From Planctomyces sp. SH-PL62 (lineage in GTDB: Bacteria > Planctomycetota > Planctomycetia > Planctomycetales > Planctomycetaceae), in NCBI GenBank assembly GCA_945893045.1, contig CAMDEA010000007.1:1-64000 (forward strand): DNA of 64,000 nucleotides, written 5' to 3'. Within the stretch, counting starts at the first letter, position 1; every line of letters begins with the position of its first letter. Made by a program: the position numbers and the translations under genes. Shown here one piece after another: positions 35,976 to 44,472 of the stretch. The notes under the pieces were generated by a model, which was not told the DNA's origin, ran no database searches, and saw only the letters and a list, made by a program, of their open reading frames with translations.

Positions 35976-36416
35976 GTGAATGAAGAGCTTTACGACGATT
36001 ACATCCTCGATCATTACGAGTGCCCGTACCACAAAGGACACCTCGCCTGTCCGACCTGTGCGCACAGTGAAAAGAACCCGCTCTGCGGCGATCAGATTCG
36101 GATCGAACTGAAGCTGAACGACACCGGTCGGGTTGAGGAAGCGTTCTTCAACGGAAAAGGCTGCGCGATCAGCCAAGCGGCGGCGTCGATCCTCTGCCAG
36201 CATGTCGAAGGCAAAACGGTGGACGAGCTTCACCACTTTCAAGCTCCGGATATGTTGAGGCTGCTGAAGGTCCCGCTGACGGCGACTCGGCAACGCTGTG
36301 GGTTGCTGGGCTTTAAGGTTCTCAAGGCCATGATGTATTCGCTGGATCAGCCGACTGCGGCCCCGGCCCCGCAGCCGACGACCGACGATGAGTCGATTGT
36401 CGCGACATCGGGTTAA
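35976..36416 (+). CDS. sufU: SufU-type iron-sulfur cluster assembly protein
   Basis: About 146 residues of a NifU-N/SufU-family protein, which accepts sulfur from the cysteine desulfurase SufS. Three conserved Cys lie in NPLCGD, GKGCAIS and RQRCGLLG, as in zinc-binding SufU. GTG 35976 (MNEELYDDYILDHYECP) is preferred: it begins at the family's LYxxxIxDH. A TTG at 35907 would add 23 unrelated residues with no SD. The C-terminal 25 residues (Pro/Ala-rich) are a tail. sufS follows 202 bp downstream with a palindrome in between; SufB, SufC and SufD are not in the window. Confidence 0.9.
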   Translation: MNEELYDDYILDHYECPYHKGHLACPTCAHSEKNPLCGDQIRIELKLNDTGRVEEAFFNGKGCAISQAAASILCQHVEGKTVDELHHFQAPDMLRLLKVPLTATRQRCGLLGFKVLKAMMYSLDQPTAAPAPQPTTDDESIVATSG

Positions 36417-36448
36417 GCCGACCGCGAATCACATTGAAAGGGAGAGTC

Positions 36449-36565
36449 AGGTGAAAAATTGTTGGGTGAAAAATGGGGAACCCTGATGTCGATCTTTTGA
36501 AGTCGCATCGCCCCAAGTTCTGGCGACTTTCTGCAACTCATTTTTCACCCAATCATTTTTCACCT
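36449..36565. repeat. GTGAAAAATTGTTGGGTGAAA palindrome, copy 2
   Basis: Arms 36449-36474 and 36540-36565 differ at one base and closely match copy 1 at 24451-24563. It lies between sufU and sufS, so it splits a functional gene pair. Confidence 0.88.
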
Positions 36566-36618
36566 TCTTTGCGTTTGCAAATTCGCAGTGCGTGTGCCGC
36601 CCCGTTACGAGCAAGCTC

Positions 36619-37878
36619 ATGAATACGCCTTCTGAATCTCCGTCGCACCCCTTCGACGTTCACGATGTGCGACGAGATTTTCCGATCCTCGCGCGACCGC
36701 TGCCGAACGGCGCGACGCTCGTCTACCTCGACAACGGAGCGACCTCGCAGAAGCCCCTGCTGGTGCTCGACAAGCTGCGCGAGGTTGAGGCAACCTACAA
36801 CGCCAACGTGCATCGCGGGATTCATCAGCTCGGAGATCGCGTGACCGTCGAACTCGAAGCGGCTCGCGAGAAAATCCAGCGGTTCCTCAACGCGGCCGAG
36901 TCGTCGGAAATCCTTTTTACCTCTGGCACGACGATGTCGATCAATCTCGTCGCCTACGCTTGGGGACGAAAGTTCCTGAAGCCCGGCGACGAGATCCTGA
37001 TCAACGAAATGGAGCATCACGCCAACATTGTCCCCTGGCAGCAAACGGCCAAGGCGACCGGAGCGAAGCTGCGGTACATCCCGTTGACGGCTGATGGCCG
37101 CTTGGATGCCTCGCACTTCGACCGGCTTATCACGGCCAAGACAAAGCTGGTTGCGGTGACGGCGATGTCCAATGTCCTCGGCACGCTCAATCCGATTCGC
37201 GAATTGGCCTCGCGAGCGCATCAAGTCAGCGCGGTGATCTTGGTGGATGGAGCTCAGAGCGTCCCGCATCTACCGACCGACGTACGCGATCCGATCATCG
37301 ACTTCTTTGCGTTCTCCGGCCACAAACTTTACGGACCGACTGGCGTTGGCGTGTTGTATGGTCGCCGCGAATTGCTGGAAGCGATGGACCCGTTTCTGTG
37401 CGGCGGCAACATGATCAACGAGGTGCATCTTGAAACCTCGACGTGGGCGGATCTCCCCTCGAAGTTCGAGGCCGGGACACTTCCGATCGCCGAGGCGATC
37501 GGTTTGGGTGCGGCCATTGATTACGTGCATTCGCTCGGCTTCGCCGCGATCCACGCTCAGGAGTCGAAGCTGCTGGAGAAGGCGTTGCGACTGCTGCCAC
37601 AGACGCCGGGAGTCACCGTCTACGGCCCATCGCTCGAGCATCGCGGCTCGATCGTCAGCTTCACCGTCGAGAAAGTTCATCCGCATGATCTCGCGGACCT
37701 CTTCGATCAAAAAGGAGTCGCGATTCGAGCCGGTCATCACTGCACGATGCCGCTCCACGATTGGCTCGACGTGCCCGCCACCGCTCGCGCGAGCTTCGCG
37801 TTCTACAACACTGAGGCGGAGGTGGACGCGCTGATCGACGCGATCCATTATGCTCGCCACAAGTTTCGGCTGGAGTAA
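36619..37878 (+). CDS. sufS: cysteine desulfurase
   Basis: Group II PLP-dependent cysteine desulfurase that moves sulfur from cysteine to SufU. About 419 residues, full length. Visible features: YLDNGATSQKP at the N-terminus, TSGTT (phosphate binding), NEMEHHANIVPW, the PLP lysine in FSGHKLYGPTG, and the active-site Cys in RAGHHCTMP. ATG 36619 begins the protein with MNTPSESPSHPFDVHDVRRDF, which aligns with the family start; an upstream in-frame Met at 36592 would add nine residues. Paired with sufU upstream; they may share a transcript interrupted by the palindrome at 36449-36565. Confidence 0.95.
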   Translation: MNTPSESPSHPFDVHDVRRDFPILARPLPNGATLVYLDNGATSQKPLLVLDKLREVEATYNANVHRGIHQLGDRVTVELEAAREKIQRFLNAAESSEILFTSGTTMSINLVAYAWGRKFLKPGDEILINEMEHHANIVPWQQTAKATGAKLRYIPLTADGRLDASHFDRLITAKTKLVAVTAMSNVLGTLNPIRELASRAHQVSAVILVDGAQSVPHLPTDVRDPIIDFFAFSGHKLYGPTGVGVLYGRRELLEAMDPFLCGGNMINEVHLETSTWADLPSKFEAGTLPIAEAIGLGAAIDYVHSLGFAAIHAQESKLLEKALRLLPQTPGVTVYGPSLEHRGSIVSFTVEKVHPHDLADLFDQKGVAIRAGHHCTMPLHDWLDVPATARASFAFYNTEAEVDALIDAIHYARHKFRLE

Positions 37879-37901
37879 TTCGATTCCCGAAGGGGGCTCC
37901 G

Positions 37902-38549
37902 ATGCAGCGATCACGAAGTAACTTCCTCGCGATTCTCGGAGTGATGCTGTGCTCGGCAGTCGCAGCGGAGGAGGCCGCTCGCCCGGCAGACGATCCTCGA
38001 ACAGACGCAGCGATTCGCGAACTGGTGCGACGCGGTGCCGTCGTGAAACGATTCACGGTGCTCGAATCGGAAACCGTGGGATTGCTGGTCCGGCTGAAAG
38101 CGGAGCACCTGGATCACGAGGGAAAGATCGACTCCGACGTCGTGATCGCGCTCCGTTCGTTGGGCGAGTTGTCGCTCGAACTGCGCAACCTGCCGTTGAA
38201 CGACAAAGGACTGAAGTTGCTGTTGGCACAAGTGTCGCTCGTCGGATTGGACGTTTCGGGATCAGAGATTTCGGATCGCGGCCTGCAAGAGTTCGCGGCG
38301 GTGAAGTCTCGTTTGCGATTGCTCGATTTGAGTTTCACGCGTGTCAGCGATGAGGGCCTGAAATTCCTGGCGGCGTTGCCGGAACTGAGGTACGTGTCGC
38401 TGATCGGCTGCCGAGTGACCGACAACGGCACTGATTCTTTGATGCGGCTGGAACGGTTGCGTGAGATCTATCTGGCCAAGACGGAGGTCACGCCTAAGGC
38501 CGTCGAGAAGTTGCGACGGCGATTTCCCATGTGCCGCGTCGAGCGATGA
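37902..38549 (+). CDS. secreted leucine-rich-repeat protein
   Basis: A 215-residue protein with a signal peptide (FLAILGVMLCSAVAA). From about residue 80 it is four or five leucine-rich repeats of about 24 residues (LSLELRNLPLNDKGLKLLL; LVGLDVSGSEISDRGLQEF; LRLLDLSFTRVSDEGLKFL; LRYVSLIGCRVTDNGTDSL), the cysteine-containing 'G-T-D' repeat style common in planctomycetes. It has no enzymatic motif. Likely a protein-interaction scaffold outside the cytoplasm. It lies 23 bp after sufS; whether they are co-transcribed is unclear. Confidence 0.75.
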   Translation: MQRSRSNFLAILGVMLCSAVAAEEAARPADDPRTDAAIRELVRRGAVVKRFTVLESETVGLLVRLKAEHLDHEGKIDSDVVIALRSLGELSLELRNLPLNDKGLKLLLAQVSLVGLDVSGSEISDRGLQEFAAVKSRLRLLDLSFTRVSDEGLKFLAALPELRYVSLIGCRVTDNGTDSLMRLERLREIYLAKTEVTPKAVEKLRRRFPMCRVER

Positions 38550-38567
38550 CGGCGGCAAACGGTCGCA

Positions 38568-39398
38568 TCAGAATAAGCCTGGCGTCGCGGCCTTTTGGGT
38601 TTTCTTCTGCGGTGGCTGCGACGGAACTTTGAGCCATTCCAACGTGTACTTCATCCGGTCTTCGAGATGCAAACTGGGATCAATGTTGCGCGGATAGATC
38701 AGCAGCAACCCGACCTGCACGTCTTTGATATCCAAACGATAGAAGACGGCGTTGATCGGCTGCTCTTCCGGCGGGACCGCGATGGATTCGAACTTCTTCT
38801 TGCCAACGTAAGGCGAAAAGCCACGCATCGGATCCCAAGGCCACGGAGCGTCGGTGGTCTCTGTCTGCACGTTGTAGGCGTTCGCCAACACGTTGATCAG
38901 GTCGGGAAAGTAGCGCAGCGGGTCGACATCGACGTCGGATTGCTTCGCCTCCCAACGTGCCAAATTGCTGAGCAGATGCAGGTAAGCGACCCCCTCGCCC
39001 CAGTTGCTTCCGGGAGCTTCGGTACGCACGGTCGCCTTCCACGAGGCGATCACACCTTCGAGCTGGACGTTGGAATGATGTCCCAAGCGGTTTGGGTCTT
39101 CGCTGGGTGGCACCGGCGGCGGAGCGGGCTGGCCTTCGGCCGGTGGCGCAGGAAGTTCGAGCAGGACGAATGGCTTCGGAACTCGAATCTCGATTCCCTC
39201 GACGGGTGGCACGTATTTGGGACCGAGAGCGGCATTCACCTTTTCGAGATACTCGAAATAGGTTTTCGTTTCTTTGAGGCGATATTCGTAGGTGTCCGAC
39301 CCGCAGCCGATCGCGATCAGCGACAAGCCGGCCAGCCCGGCCAGAAACGCGCGGCGATCAAGATTGGGAGATCGCTCAGAGGAAAGTTTGCGCGACAT
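38568..39398 (-). CDS. predicted lipoprotein of unknown function
   Basis: A 276-residue protein starting at ATG 39398 (MSRKLSSERSPNLDRRAFLAG). The signal has a twin-arginine (DRRAFLAG) and a lipobox LIAIGC, so it is probably lipidated after Tat or Sec export. The mature part begins with a polar helix (YEYRLKETKTYFEYLEKVN) and a proline-rich segment (PAPPAEGQPAPPPVPPS), then a globular alpha/beta part. No known domain recognised. The frame is open upstream to 39533, but the lipoprotein signal fixes the start. Convergent with the LRR gene; its leader lies in a nested palindrome. Confidence 0.72.
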   Translation of the reverse strand: MSRKLSSERSPNLDRRAFLAGLAGLSLIAIGCGSDTYEYRLKETKTYFEYLEKVNAALGPKYVPPVEGIEIRVPKPFVLLELPAPPAEGQPAPPPVPPSEDPNRLGHHSNVQLEGVIASWKATVRTEAPGSNWGEGVAYLHLLSNLARWEAKQSDVDVDPLRYFPDLINVLANAYNVQTETTDAPWPWDPMRGFSPYVGKKKFESIAVPPEEQPINAVFYRLDIKDVQVGLLLIYPRNIDPSLHLEDRMKYTLEWLKVPSQPPQKKTQKAATPGLF

Positions 39399-39435
39399 GC
39401 TGGTCTCAGGGCGTGGGAAGAAGCGGAAGAAATCT

Positions 39436-39592
39436 AGCGAGCGGAACGGCGTCAGCCCAATGGCACTCACTTTGGCGTCAATGTAGCAGGCACATCCCAT
39501 GTGCCGTCGGCAATTCTCGGGCCGACGGCACATGGAATGTGCCTACTACTTTCTAAAGTCAGTGCCTTTGGGCTGACACCCGCCCGGCTCGC
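39436..39592. repeat. nested palindrome, degenerate member of the GCGAGCGG family
   Basis: Outer arms 39436-39473 and 39555-39592 (GCGAGCGGAACGGCGTCAGC...) resemble the family at 44375 but are decayed. Inner arms 39483-39511 and 39521-39548 (GTAGCAGGCACATCCCATGT...) are about 95% matched. It lies in the gap between the lipoprotein start and the Cys-rich gene terminator. Confidence 0.82.
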
Positions 39593-39689
39593 CTGTTTCA
39601 TGCGAGGCGCGCGATTGTGCGAGTGACCCTGTGGAGCGTCAAGGCAGCCCCGGAACGAAGTCGCCGATCAGACTCAACGAAGAGCGCAT

Positions 39690-39725
39690 AAAAAATCGGG
39701 CTGACTCAAAACGAGTCAGCCCGAT
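39690..39725 (-). terminator. intrinsic terminator of the Cys-rich protein gene
   Basis: On the minus strand: a perfect 13-bp stem ATCGGGCTGACTC / GAGTCAGCCCGAT with loop GTTTT, followed by six T. It begins 28 bp after the stop of the Cys-rich gene. The clearest Rho-independent terminator in the window. Confidence 0.92.
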
Positions 39726-39753
39726 CATTCAACATACTCAGTCGCAAAGGAAA

Positions 39754-40107
39754 CTAAGCCTTCGGAGCCGGAGCGGCTTCTTCCTTCGGCGGCGGAGGAA
39801 CTTCCTTCACGGCCGGAGCAGCACCGTGAGCAGCCGGAGCCGCGGTACCACCACAGCTCGTCGGAGCTGAGCAGCACGTGGTCTTGGCGGCACAGCAGGT
39901 CGCGGCTGGCTTGCAGCAGCTCACGGTCTGGGTCTGGCACGCGGCCGGAGCACAGGCGGTGGTTTGCGCACAGCAGGTGGCCTTCGGAGCCTTGCAGCAC
40001 TTGATCTTGGCGGGCTTGCAGCAGTCTCTGGCTTCAGCGGCACCGCTGAATGCGGCCAGGACGGCCAGGGTCGCGCTCAACGCGACCAACTTCAGTGAAC
40101 GACTCAT
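39754..40107 (-). CDS. small secreted cysteine-rich protein
   Basis: A 117-residue protein with a signal peptide (LVALSATLAVLAAFSGAAEA). The 60 residues after it contain 15 Cys, mostly as CC pairs (DCCK, KCCK, TCCA, SCCK, TCCA, TCCS), separated by Ala/Thr/Lys. The tail is Pro/Glu/Ala-rich. AGGGAG precedes the ATG and a strong terminator follows, so it is a well-expressed single-gene unit. CC pairs at regular spacing suggest metal binding or a disulfide-linked extracellular matrix; it is not a classical metallothionein family that I recognise. Divergent from folP with a 194-bp gap. Confidence 0.8.
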   Translation of the reverse strand: MSRSLKLVALSATLAVLAAFSGAAEARDCCKPAKIKCCKAPKATCCAQTTACAPAACQTQTVSCCKPAATCCAAKTTCCSAPTSCGGTAAPAAHGAAPAVKEVPPPPKEEAAPAPKA

Positions 40108-40301
40108 GTTGTCTCCCTTTCATTCCACTATGATGGCTGGGCCTCTTGGCCTCCATCGAGGCGAACGAGCGGTGCCATCATGGTTCCGCTGTTCAAGACG
40201 ATTCGCGTCCGACACTCCTTGGACGCTCGGTGATACGCAATGTTGCCGGTCGGACAAACTTTTCCGAATACGCAAACTGTGCGGGCGTAGGATAGCCACG
40301 A

Positions 40302-41227
40302 TGACCTCCCTGTCAAACGACTCAGAGCTTCCACGTTCGCCAGCTTCGGCGTTCATCGCCGATGCCTCGCGACGATGGCGCATCGGGCACGAGCTTTGGG
40401 AATTCGGAGGTCTTCCCAAGTTGATGGGAATCGTCAACGTGACTCCCGATAGTTTTTCAGACGGCGGCCAGTTCGACTCGGTGTCAGCCGCGTCCCAACA
40501 TGCGCTGCGACTTGTTGACGAGGGTGCGGATATCCTCGACATCGGCGGTGAATCCACTCGCCCAGGCGCGACGCCGGTTACGTTGGAGGAAGAGTTGCGG
40601 CGCGTCGTCGCCGTCGTGCGTGAACTCGCTCGACAGACTCGCGTGCCCATCAGCATCGACACTTCCAAGGCCGAGGTCGCCCGTCAATGCCTCGACGCCG
40701 GAGCGGTGATCGTCAATGACATCTCCGGCCTGACGTTGGACGCTGATATGCCGCATCTCTGCGCCGAGTCCTCCTGCGGCGTGATCGTCATGCACATGCA
40801 AGGCACACCGCAGACGATGCAACTCGATCCGCGCTATGACGACGTGGTCGCCGATGTCTGCCGCTACTTCTCACAGCGGCTCAGCGAACTCGAAGCCGCC
40901 GGCATCGCTCGCGAGCGAATCGTGCTCGATCCCGGCATCGGATTCGGCAAGACCGCCGAGCACAATCTCGATTTACTGTCGCACATCGCCCAGCTTCATC
41001 AGCTTGGCAGGCCGCTGCTCATCGGGCATTCTCGAAAACGATTCTTGAAGAAGGTGCTCGGCCGCGAAGTCGAGGAACGCAACGCCGGCACGCTTGGTGT
41101 CAGCCTCGCCTTGGCGGCTCAAAGCACGGACATCCTGCGAGTTCACGACGTGCGAGCCACTCGCGATGCGCTGCTGGCTTGGCACACCGTGATGAACTCC
41201 ACATTCAAAAAATTGCCCGACGAATGA
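40302..41227 (+). CDS. folP: dihydropteroate synthase
   Basis: Folate-biosynthesis enzyme condensing 6-hydroxymethyl-dihydropterin diphosphate with p-aminobenzoate. 308 residues, slightly longer than the usual 270-285 because of a 40-residue N-terminal extension. Diagnostic motifs: MGIVNVTPDSFSDGG (pterin binding), DIGGESTRPGA, ISIDTSKAEVA, VNDISG, DPGIGFGKTAEHN and IGHSRKRFL. The start at 40302 has AGGA 9 nt upstream; the upstream open frame (from 39878) overlaps the Cys-rich gene on the other strand and is not coding. Its last residues, LPDE, are encoded by the palindrome at 41214-41281. Confidence 0.95.
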
Positions 41228-41281
41228 AAGGAGACGACGAATGCCCCCTTTCATTCGTCGTCTCCCTCGATTCGTCGGGCA
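41214..41281. repeat. 30-bp palindrome over the folP 3' end
   Basis: Arms 41214-41243 and 41252-41281 (TGCCCGACGAATGAAAGGAG...) pair with three mismatches. The left arm encodes the last four folP codons and the stop; the right arm lies 35 bp before the next start codon. Could terminate or stabilise folP mRNA. Confidence 0.8.
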
Positions 41282-41315
41282 CTTCAAACCGCGTCGATCC
41301 AACCAGCGAGGAATC

Positions 41316-44300
41316 ATGAGTCGAGCCTCTTTGGCATTGTTGTTATTGGCCTTCAGCATCAGATCTGCCGCCGCAGACGAGTTCCCCGCGCCGCCGAACA
41401 CCGAGCAAGGCGATCCCTCGCCGATCTCACCGCAAGAAGCATTGGCGGCGATCAAGTTGCCGCCGGGGTTTCGCGCGACGTTGTTCGCTGCTGAGCCAGA
41501 GGTTCAGAACCCAATCGCGATGACCTTCGATTCTCGCGGGCGGTTGTGGGTCGCGGAGAATTACACCTACGCCGAGCGAACTCAGCGGTTCGATCTGCGC
41601 TTGCGCGATCGGATTGTGATCTTCGACGATACCGACGGCGACGGGCAGGCGGACTCGCGAAAAGTCTTCACCGACGGCGTGCAGATGCTGACCAGCGTCG
41701 CGGTCGGACACGGCGGCGTATGGGCGATGTGTCCGCCACAGTTGTTATTCATTCCAGACAAGAATCGCGACGACGTACCGGATGGTCCGGCGCAAATCAT
41801 GCTCGACGGCTTCAATGTCGCGCCGGAGAACTATCACAACTTCGCGAACGGCTTGAAGTGGGGTCCGGACGGCTGGCTGTATGGCCGCTGCGGCGGATCG
41901 TGCCCCGGTGAGCTGGGAGTGCCAGACACACCGGACGAGCAACGAGTGCCATTGCGCGGCGGACTGTGGCGATTTCATCCGCAACGAAAAGTGGTCGAGG
42001 TGCTGACTCACGGCACGACCAATCCGTGGGGCCACGATTGGGACGAGCACGGCGAAGGCTTCTTCATCAACACGGTCAACGGGCATCTGTGGCATCTGAT
42101 TCCCGGCGCGCACTTGATGCGTCCGCATACACTCGATCCGAACCCGCATAGCTACGCGCTGATCGACCAGCACGCCGATCATTGGCACTTCGACACCGGC
42201 AAAGGCTGGGCGGCGTCGCGCGACGGCTCGGCCGATGAACTCGGTGGAGGACATGCTCACTGCGGAGCGATGATCTATCTCGGCGACAATTGGCCGAGTG
42301 AGTACCGCGGCAAGCTCTTCACGTTCAACTTTCACGGCCGGCGTGCGAACGTCGAACGGCTGGAGCGGCACGAGTCGGGCTACGTCGGCAAGCACGAATC
42401 GGACTTCGCAAGTTTCGGCGACTCGTGGTTTCGCGGCATGGATTTGACCTACGGCCCCGACGGAGGCGTGTTCGTCCTCGACTGGAGCGACACTGGCGAA
42501 TGCCACGAAAATACCGGCGTCCATCGCACCAGCGGACGCATCTTCAAGATCACGTTCGGCGAAACCAAACAGCCGGCGCGTGACCTGACCAAGCTGAGCC
42601 ATGTCGAACTTGTCGAGTTGAATCGGCATCCAAACGAATGGTTCGTTCGGCACGCGCGGCAGCAATTGCAAGAACGCCGGCTCGAAGGAGCCGACCTTTC
42701 CGACGCGGTAGCCGTCCTGCGCCGGCAGTTCCGCGAACCCGATGTGCGATTGCGGTTGCGCGCCTTTTGGATGTGGCAGCTCATTGCGCCATTCGAAGAC
42801 CGGACGTTGCTCGCGATGACGTTCGACGATGACGAGCATCTTCGTGCGTGGGCCGTCCGCATGTTGACAGACCAAATGCCCATCGACACGAGCGTTGGCA
42901 GTCGACTGACTTCGGCCCGTGGTTGGGTGAAGCGGCCCAGGGAATCGCGAGCGGACGACTTGATCCCCTTGGCTCAGCGAGATGATTCGGGACTTGTGCG
43001 GTTGGTGCTCGCTTCGACGTTGTGTCGATTGCCAATCCATGAGCGGACGAAGGTTGCGGTGGCGTTGCTCTCGCGAGTCGAAGACGCTGACGACCACAAC
43101 ATGCCGTTACTGGTGTGGTACGGACTGACGCCGCTGGCCGATGTCAATTTGCCGGCGCTCGTGGAACTGGCGAAGGTCTGCGAATGGCCGACGACGCGAC
43201 GATTCATCGCGCGGCGAATTGCCAGCGAAGTCGAGAAGCAGCCGAATGTGTTGAACGCGCTGCTGGAATTGGCAATCAGTCGGTCGCCGGAATTTCAAGC
43301 GGATGTGCTGGCCGGGATGAGCGAGGCGTTCGTTGGTTGGCGAAAGGCTCTGCAGCCACCGGCTTGGGAAGCGTTTCACGCTCGAATCGACGCGGGCGAC
43401 GATGAGCAGTTGCAAGCCAAAGTTCGCGAATTGAGCGCGCTGTTCGGTGATGGGCGGGCACTCGATGAGTTGAAGCAAGTCGCGCTCGACAAGGACGCGG
43501 ACCTCGCTGCCCGCAAGGTCGCGCTGCAAACATTGATCGACGCGGATGCTCCCGAAGTGCGGAAGCTGTGCGAGGAGTTGCTCGGCACGCGGTTCCTCAA
43601 CACGATCGCGGTGCGCGGATTGGCGAGTGCTGACGATCCGAAGTTCGGCACGAAGCTCGTGAAGTCGTATCGGTCGTTTCATGCACTGGAACGGCCGCAG
43701 GTGTTGGCGGTGCTGGTGACTCGGCCGGCCTGGGCCGACGCGCTGCTGGATGCGGTCGGCGAAGGAAAGATCCCGCGCGACGATGTCTCGGCGTTTCACG
43801 CGCGGCAGATTCGCAACCTCGACAACGAAGAGTTGACGCAACGGCTTGGCCAAGTCTGGGGTGAGTTGCGCGACAGCCCGGCCGACAAGCGAGAACTCAT
43901 GGCGAAGTTGAAAGCGGATCTGACGCCGCAAACTCTCACCCGCGCGGATGCGTCACGCGGCCGAGCGGTGTTTGTCAAAACGTGTTCCGCGTGTCACACG
44001 CTGTACGGCGAAGGGGGCCGGCGCGGCCCGGACCTGACCGGTGCGCAGCGTCAGAACATTGACTACTTGCTGGAGAACATCGTCGATCCCAGCGCGGTTG
44101 TGACGGCCGACTTCCGCGTGACAATTCTGGAACTCGCCGACGGCCGCGTGCTGACCGGAGTCATCACCGCGAAGAACGACAAGACCGTGACGCTCATCAC
44201 GCCGACCGACACGCTGACGATCGAGCGGGCGGAAATCGAAGCTCAAAAGGAATCGAAGCAGTCGTTGATGGCCGACGGATTGCTGCAACCGCTGTTGGCC

Positions 44301-44372
44301 GAGCAGGTGCGAGATCTATTCGCGTATTTGATGACTCGCCACCAAGTGCCGTTGGCCGAACCACCAAAATGA
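41316..44372 (+). CDS. PVC-type heme-binding CxxCH protein (membrane-bound dehydrogenase type)
   Basis: A 1018-residue secreted protein of the planctomycete 'PVC-type heme-binding' family. Signal peptide (ASLALLLLAFSIRSAAA), a beta-propeller dehydrogenase-like domain (PPGFRATLFAAEPEVQNPIAMTFD; WVAENYTYAE), HEAT-like helices (about 450-830), and a C-terminal cytochrome c domain with CSACHTLYG (about 890) and downstream GPDLTGAQRQNIDYLLENIVDPS. ATG 41316 follows GAGGAA. The family is thought to couple oxidation of a sugar or alcohol to electron transfer; the substrate is unknown. Start-proximal sequence upstream is palindrome, not coding. Confidence 0.9.
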   Translation: MSRASLALLLLAFSIRSAAADEFPAPPNTEQGDPSPISPQEALAAIKLPPGFRATLFAAEPEVQNPIAMTFDSRGRLWVAENYTYAERTQRFDLRLRDRIVIFDDTDGDGQADSRKVFTDGVQMLTSVAVGHGGVWAMCPPQLLFIPDKNRDDVPDGPAQIMLDGFNVAPENYHNFANGLKWGPDGWLYGRCGGSCPGELGVPDTPDEQRVPLRGGLWRFHPQRKVVEVLTHGTTNPWGHDWDEHGEGFFINTVNGHLWHLIPGAHLMRPHTLDPNPHSYALIDQHADHWHFDTGKGWAASRDGSADELGGGHAHCGAMIYLGDNWPSEYRGKLFTFNFHGRRANVERLERHESGYVGKHESDFASFGDSWFRGMDLTYGPDGGVFVLDWSDTGECHENTGVHRTSGRIFKITFGETKQPARDLTKLSHVELVELNRHPNEWFVRHARQQLQERRLEGADLSDAVAVLRRQFREPDVRLRLRAFWMWQLIAPFEDRTLLAMTFDDDEHLRAWAVRMLTDQMPIDTSVGSRLTSARGWVKRPRESRADDLIPLAQRDDSGLVRLVLASTLCRLPIHERTKVAVALLSRVEDADDHNMPLLVWYGLTPLADVNLPALVELAKVCEWPTTRRFIARRIASEVEKQPNVLNALLELAISRSPEFQADVLAGMSEAFVGWRKALQPPAWEAFHARIDAGDDEQLQAKVRELSALFGDGRALDELKQVALDKDADLAARKVALQTLIDADAPEVRKLCEELLGTRFLNTIAVRGLASADDPKFGTKLVKSYRSFHALERPQVLAVLVTRPAWADALLDAVGEGKIPRDDVSAFHARQIRNLDNEELTQRLGQVWGELRDSPADKRELMAKLKADLTPQTLTRADASRGRAVFVKTCSACHTLYGEGGRRGPDLTGAQRQNIDYLLENIVDPSAVVTADFRVTILELADGRVLTGVITAKNDKTVTLITPTDTLTIERAEIEAQKESKQSLMADGLLQPLLAEQVRDLFAYLMTRHQVPLAEPPK

Positions 44373-44374
44373 CC

Positions 44375-44472
44375 AGGCGAGCGGGGCGGCGTCAGCCCCC
44401 CGGCCCTTCAACATCAAACTCGTAACATCATTCGGCGAACTCACCGGGGGGCTGACGCCGCCCCGCTCGCCT
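44375..44472. repeat. GGCGAGCGGGG palindrome, 29-bp perfect arms
   Basis: Arms 44375-44403 and 44444-44472 are exact reverse complements and form the best copy of this family. It occupies the whole gap between two convergent genes and supplies the TAG stop of the leftward gene at 44471-44473. Confidence 0.92.

Noticed and set aside
39878-40301. Upstream extension of folP to 39878
   Set aside because: It would cross the Cys-rich gene on the other strand and its signal region; ATG 40302 has an AGGA and a normal DHPS start.
41214-41281. Intrinsic terminator for folP
   Set aside because: The stem is long but lacks a T-run and overlaps coding sequence; listed as a repeat instead.
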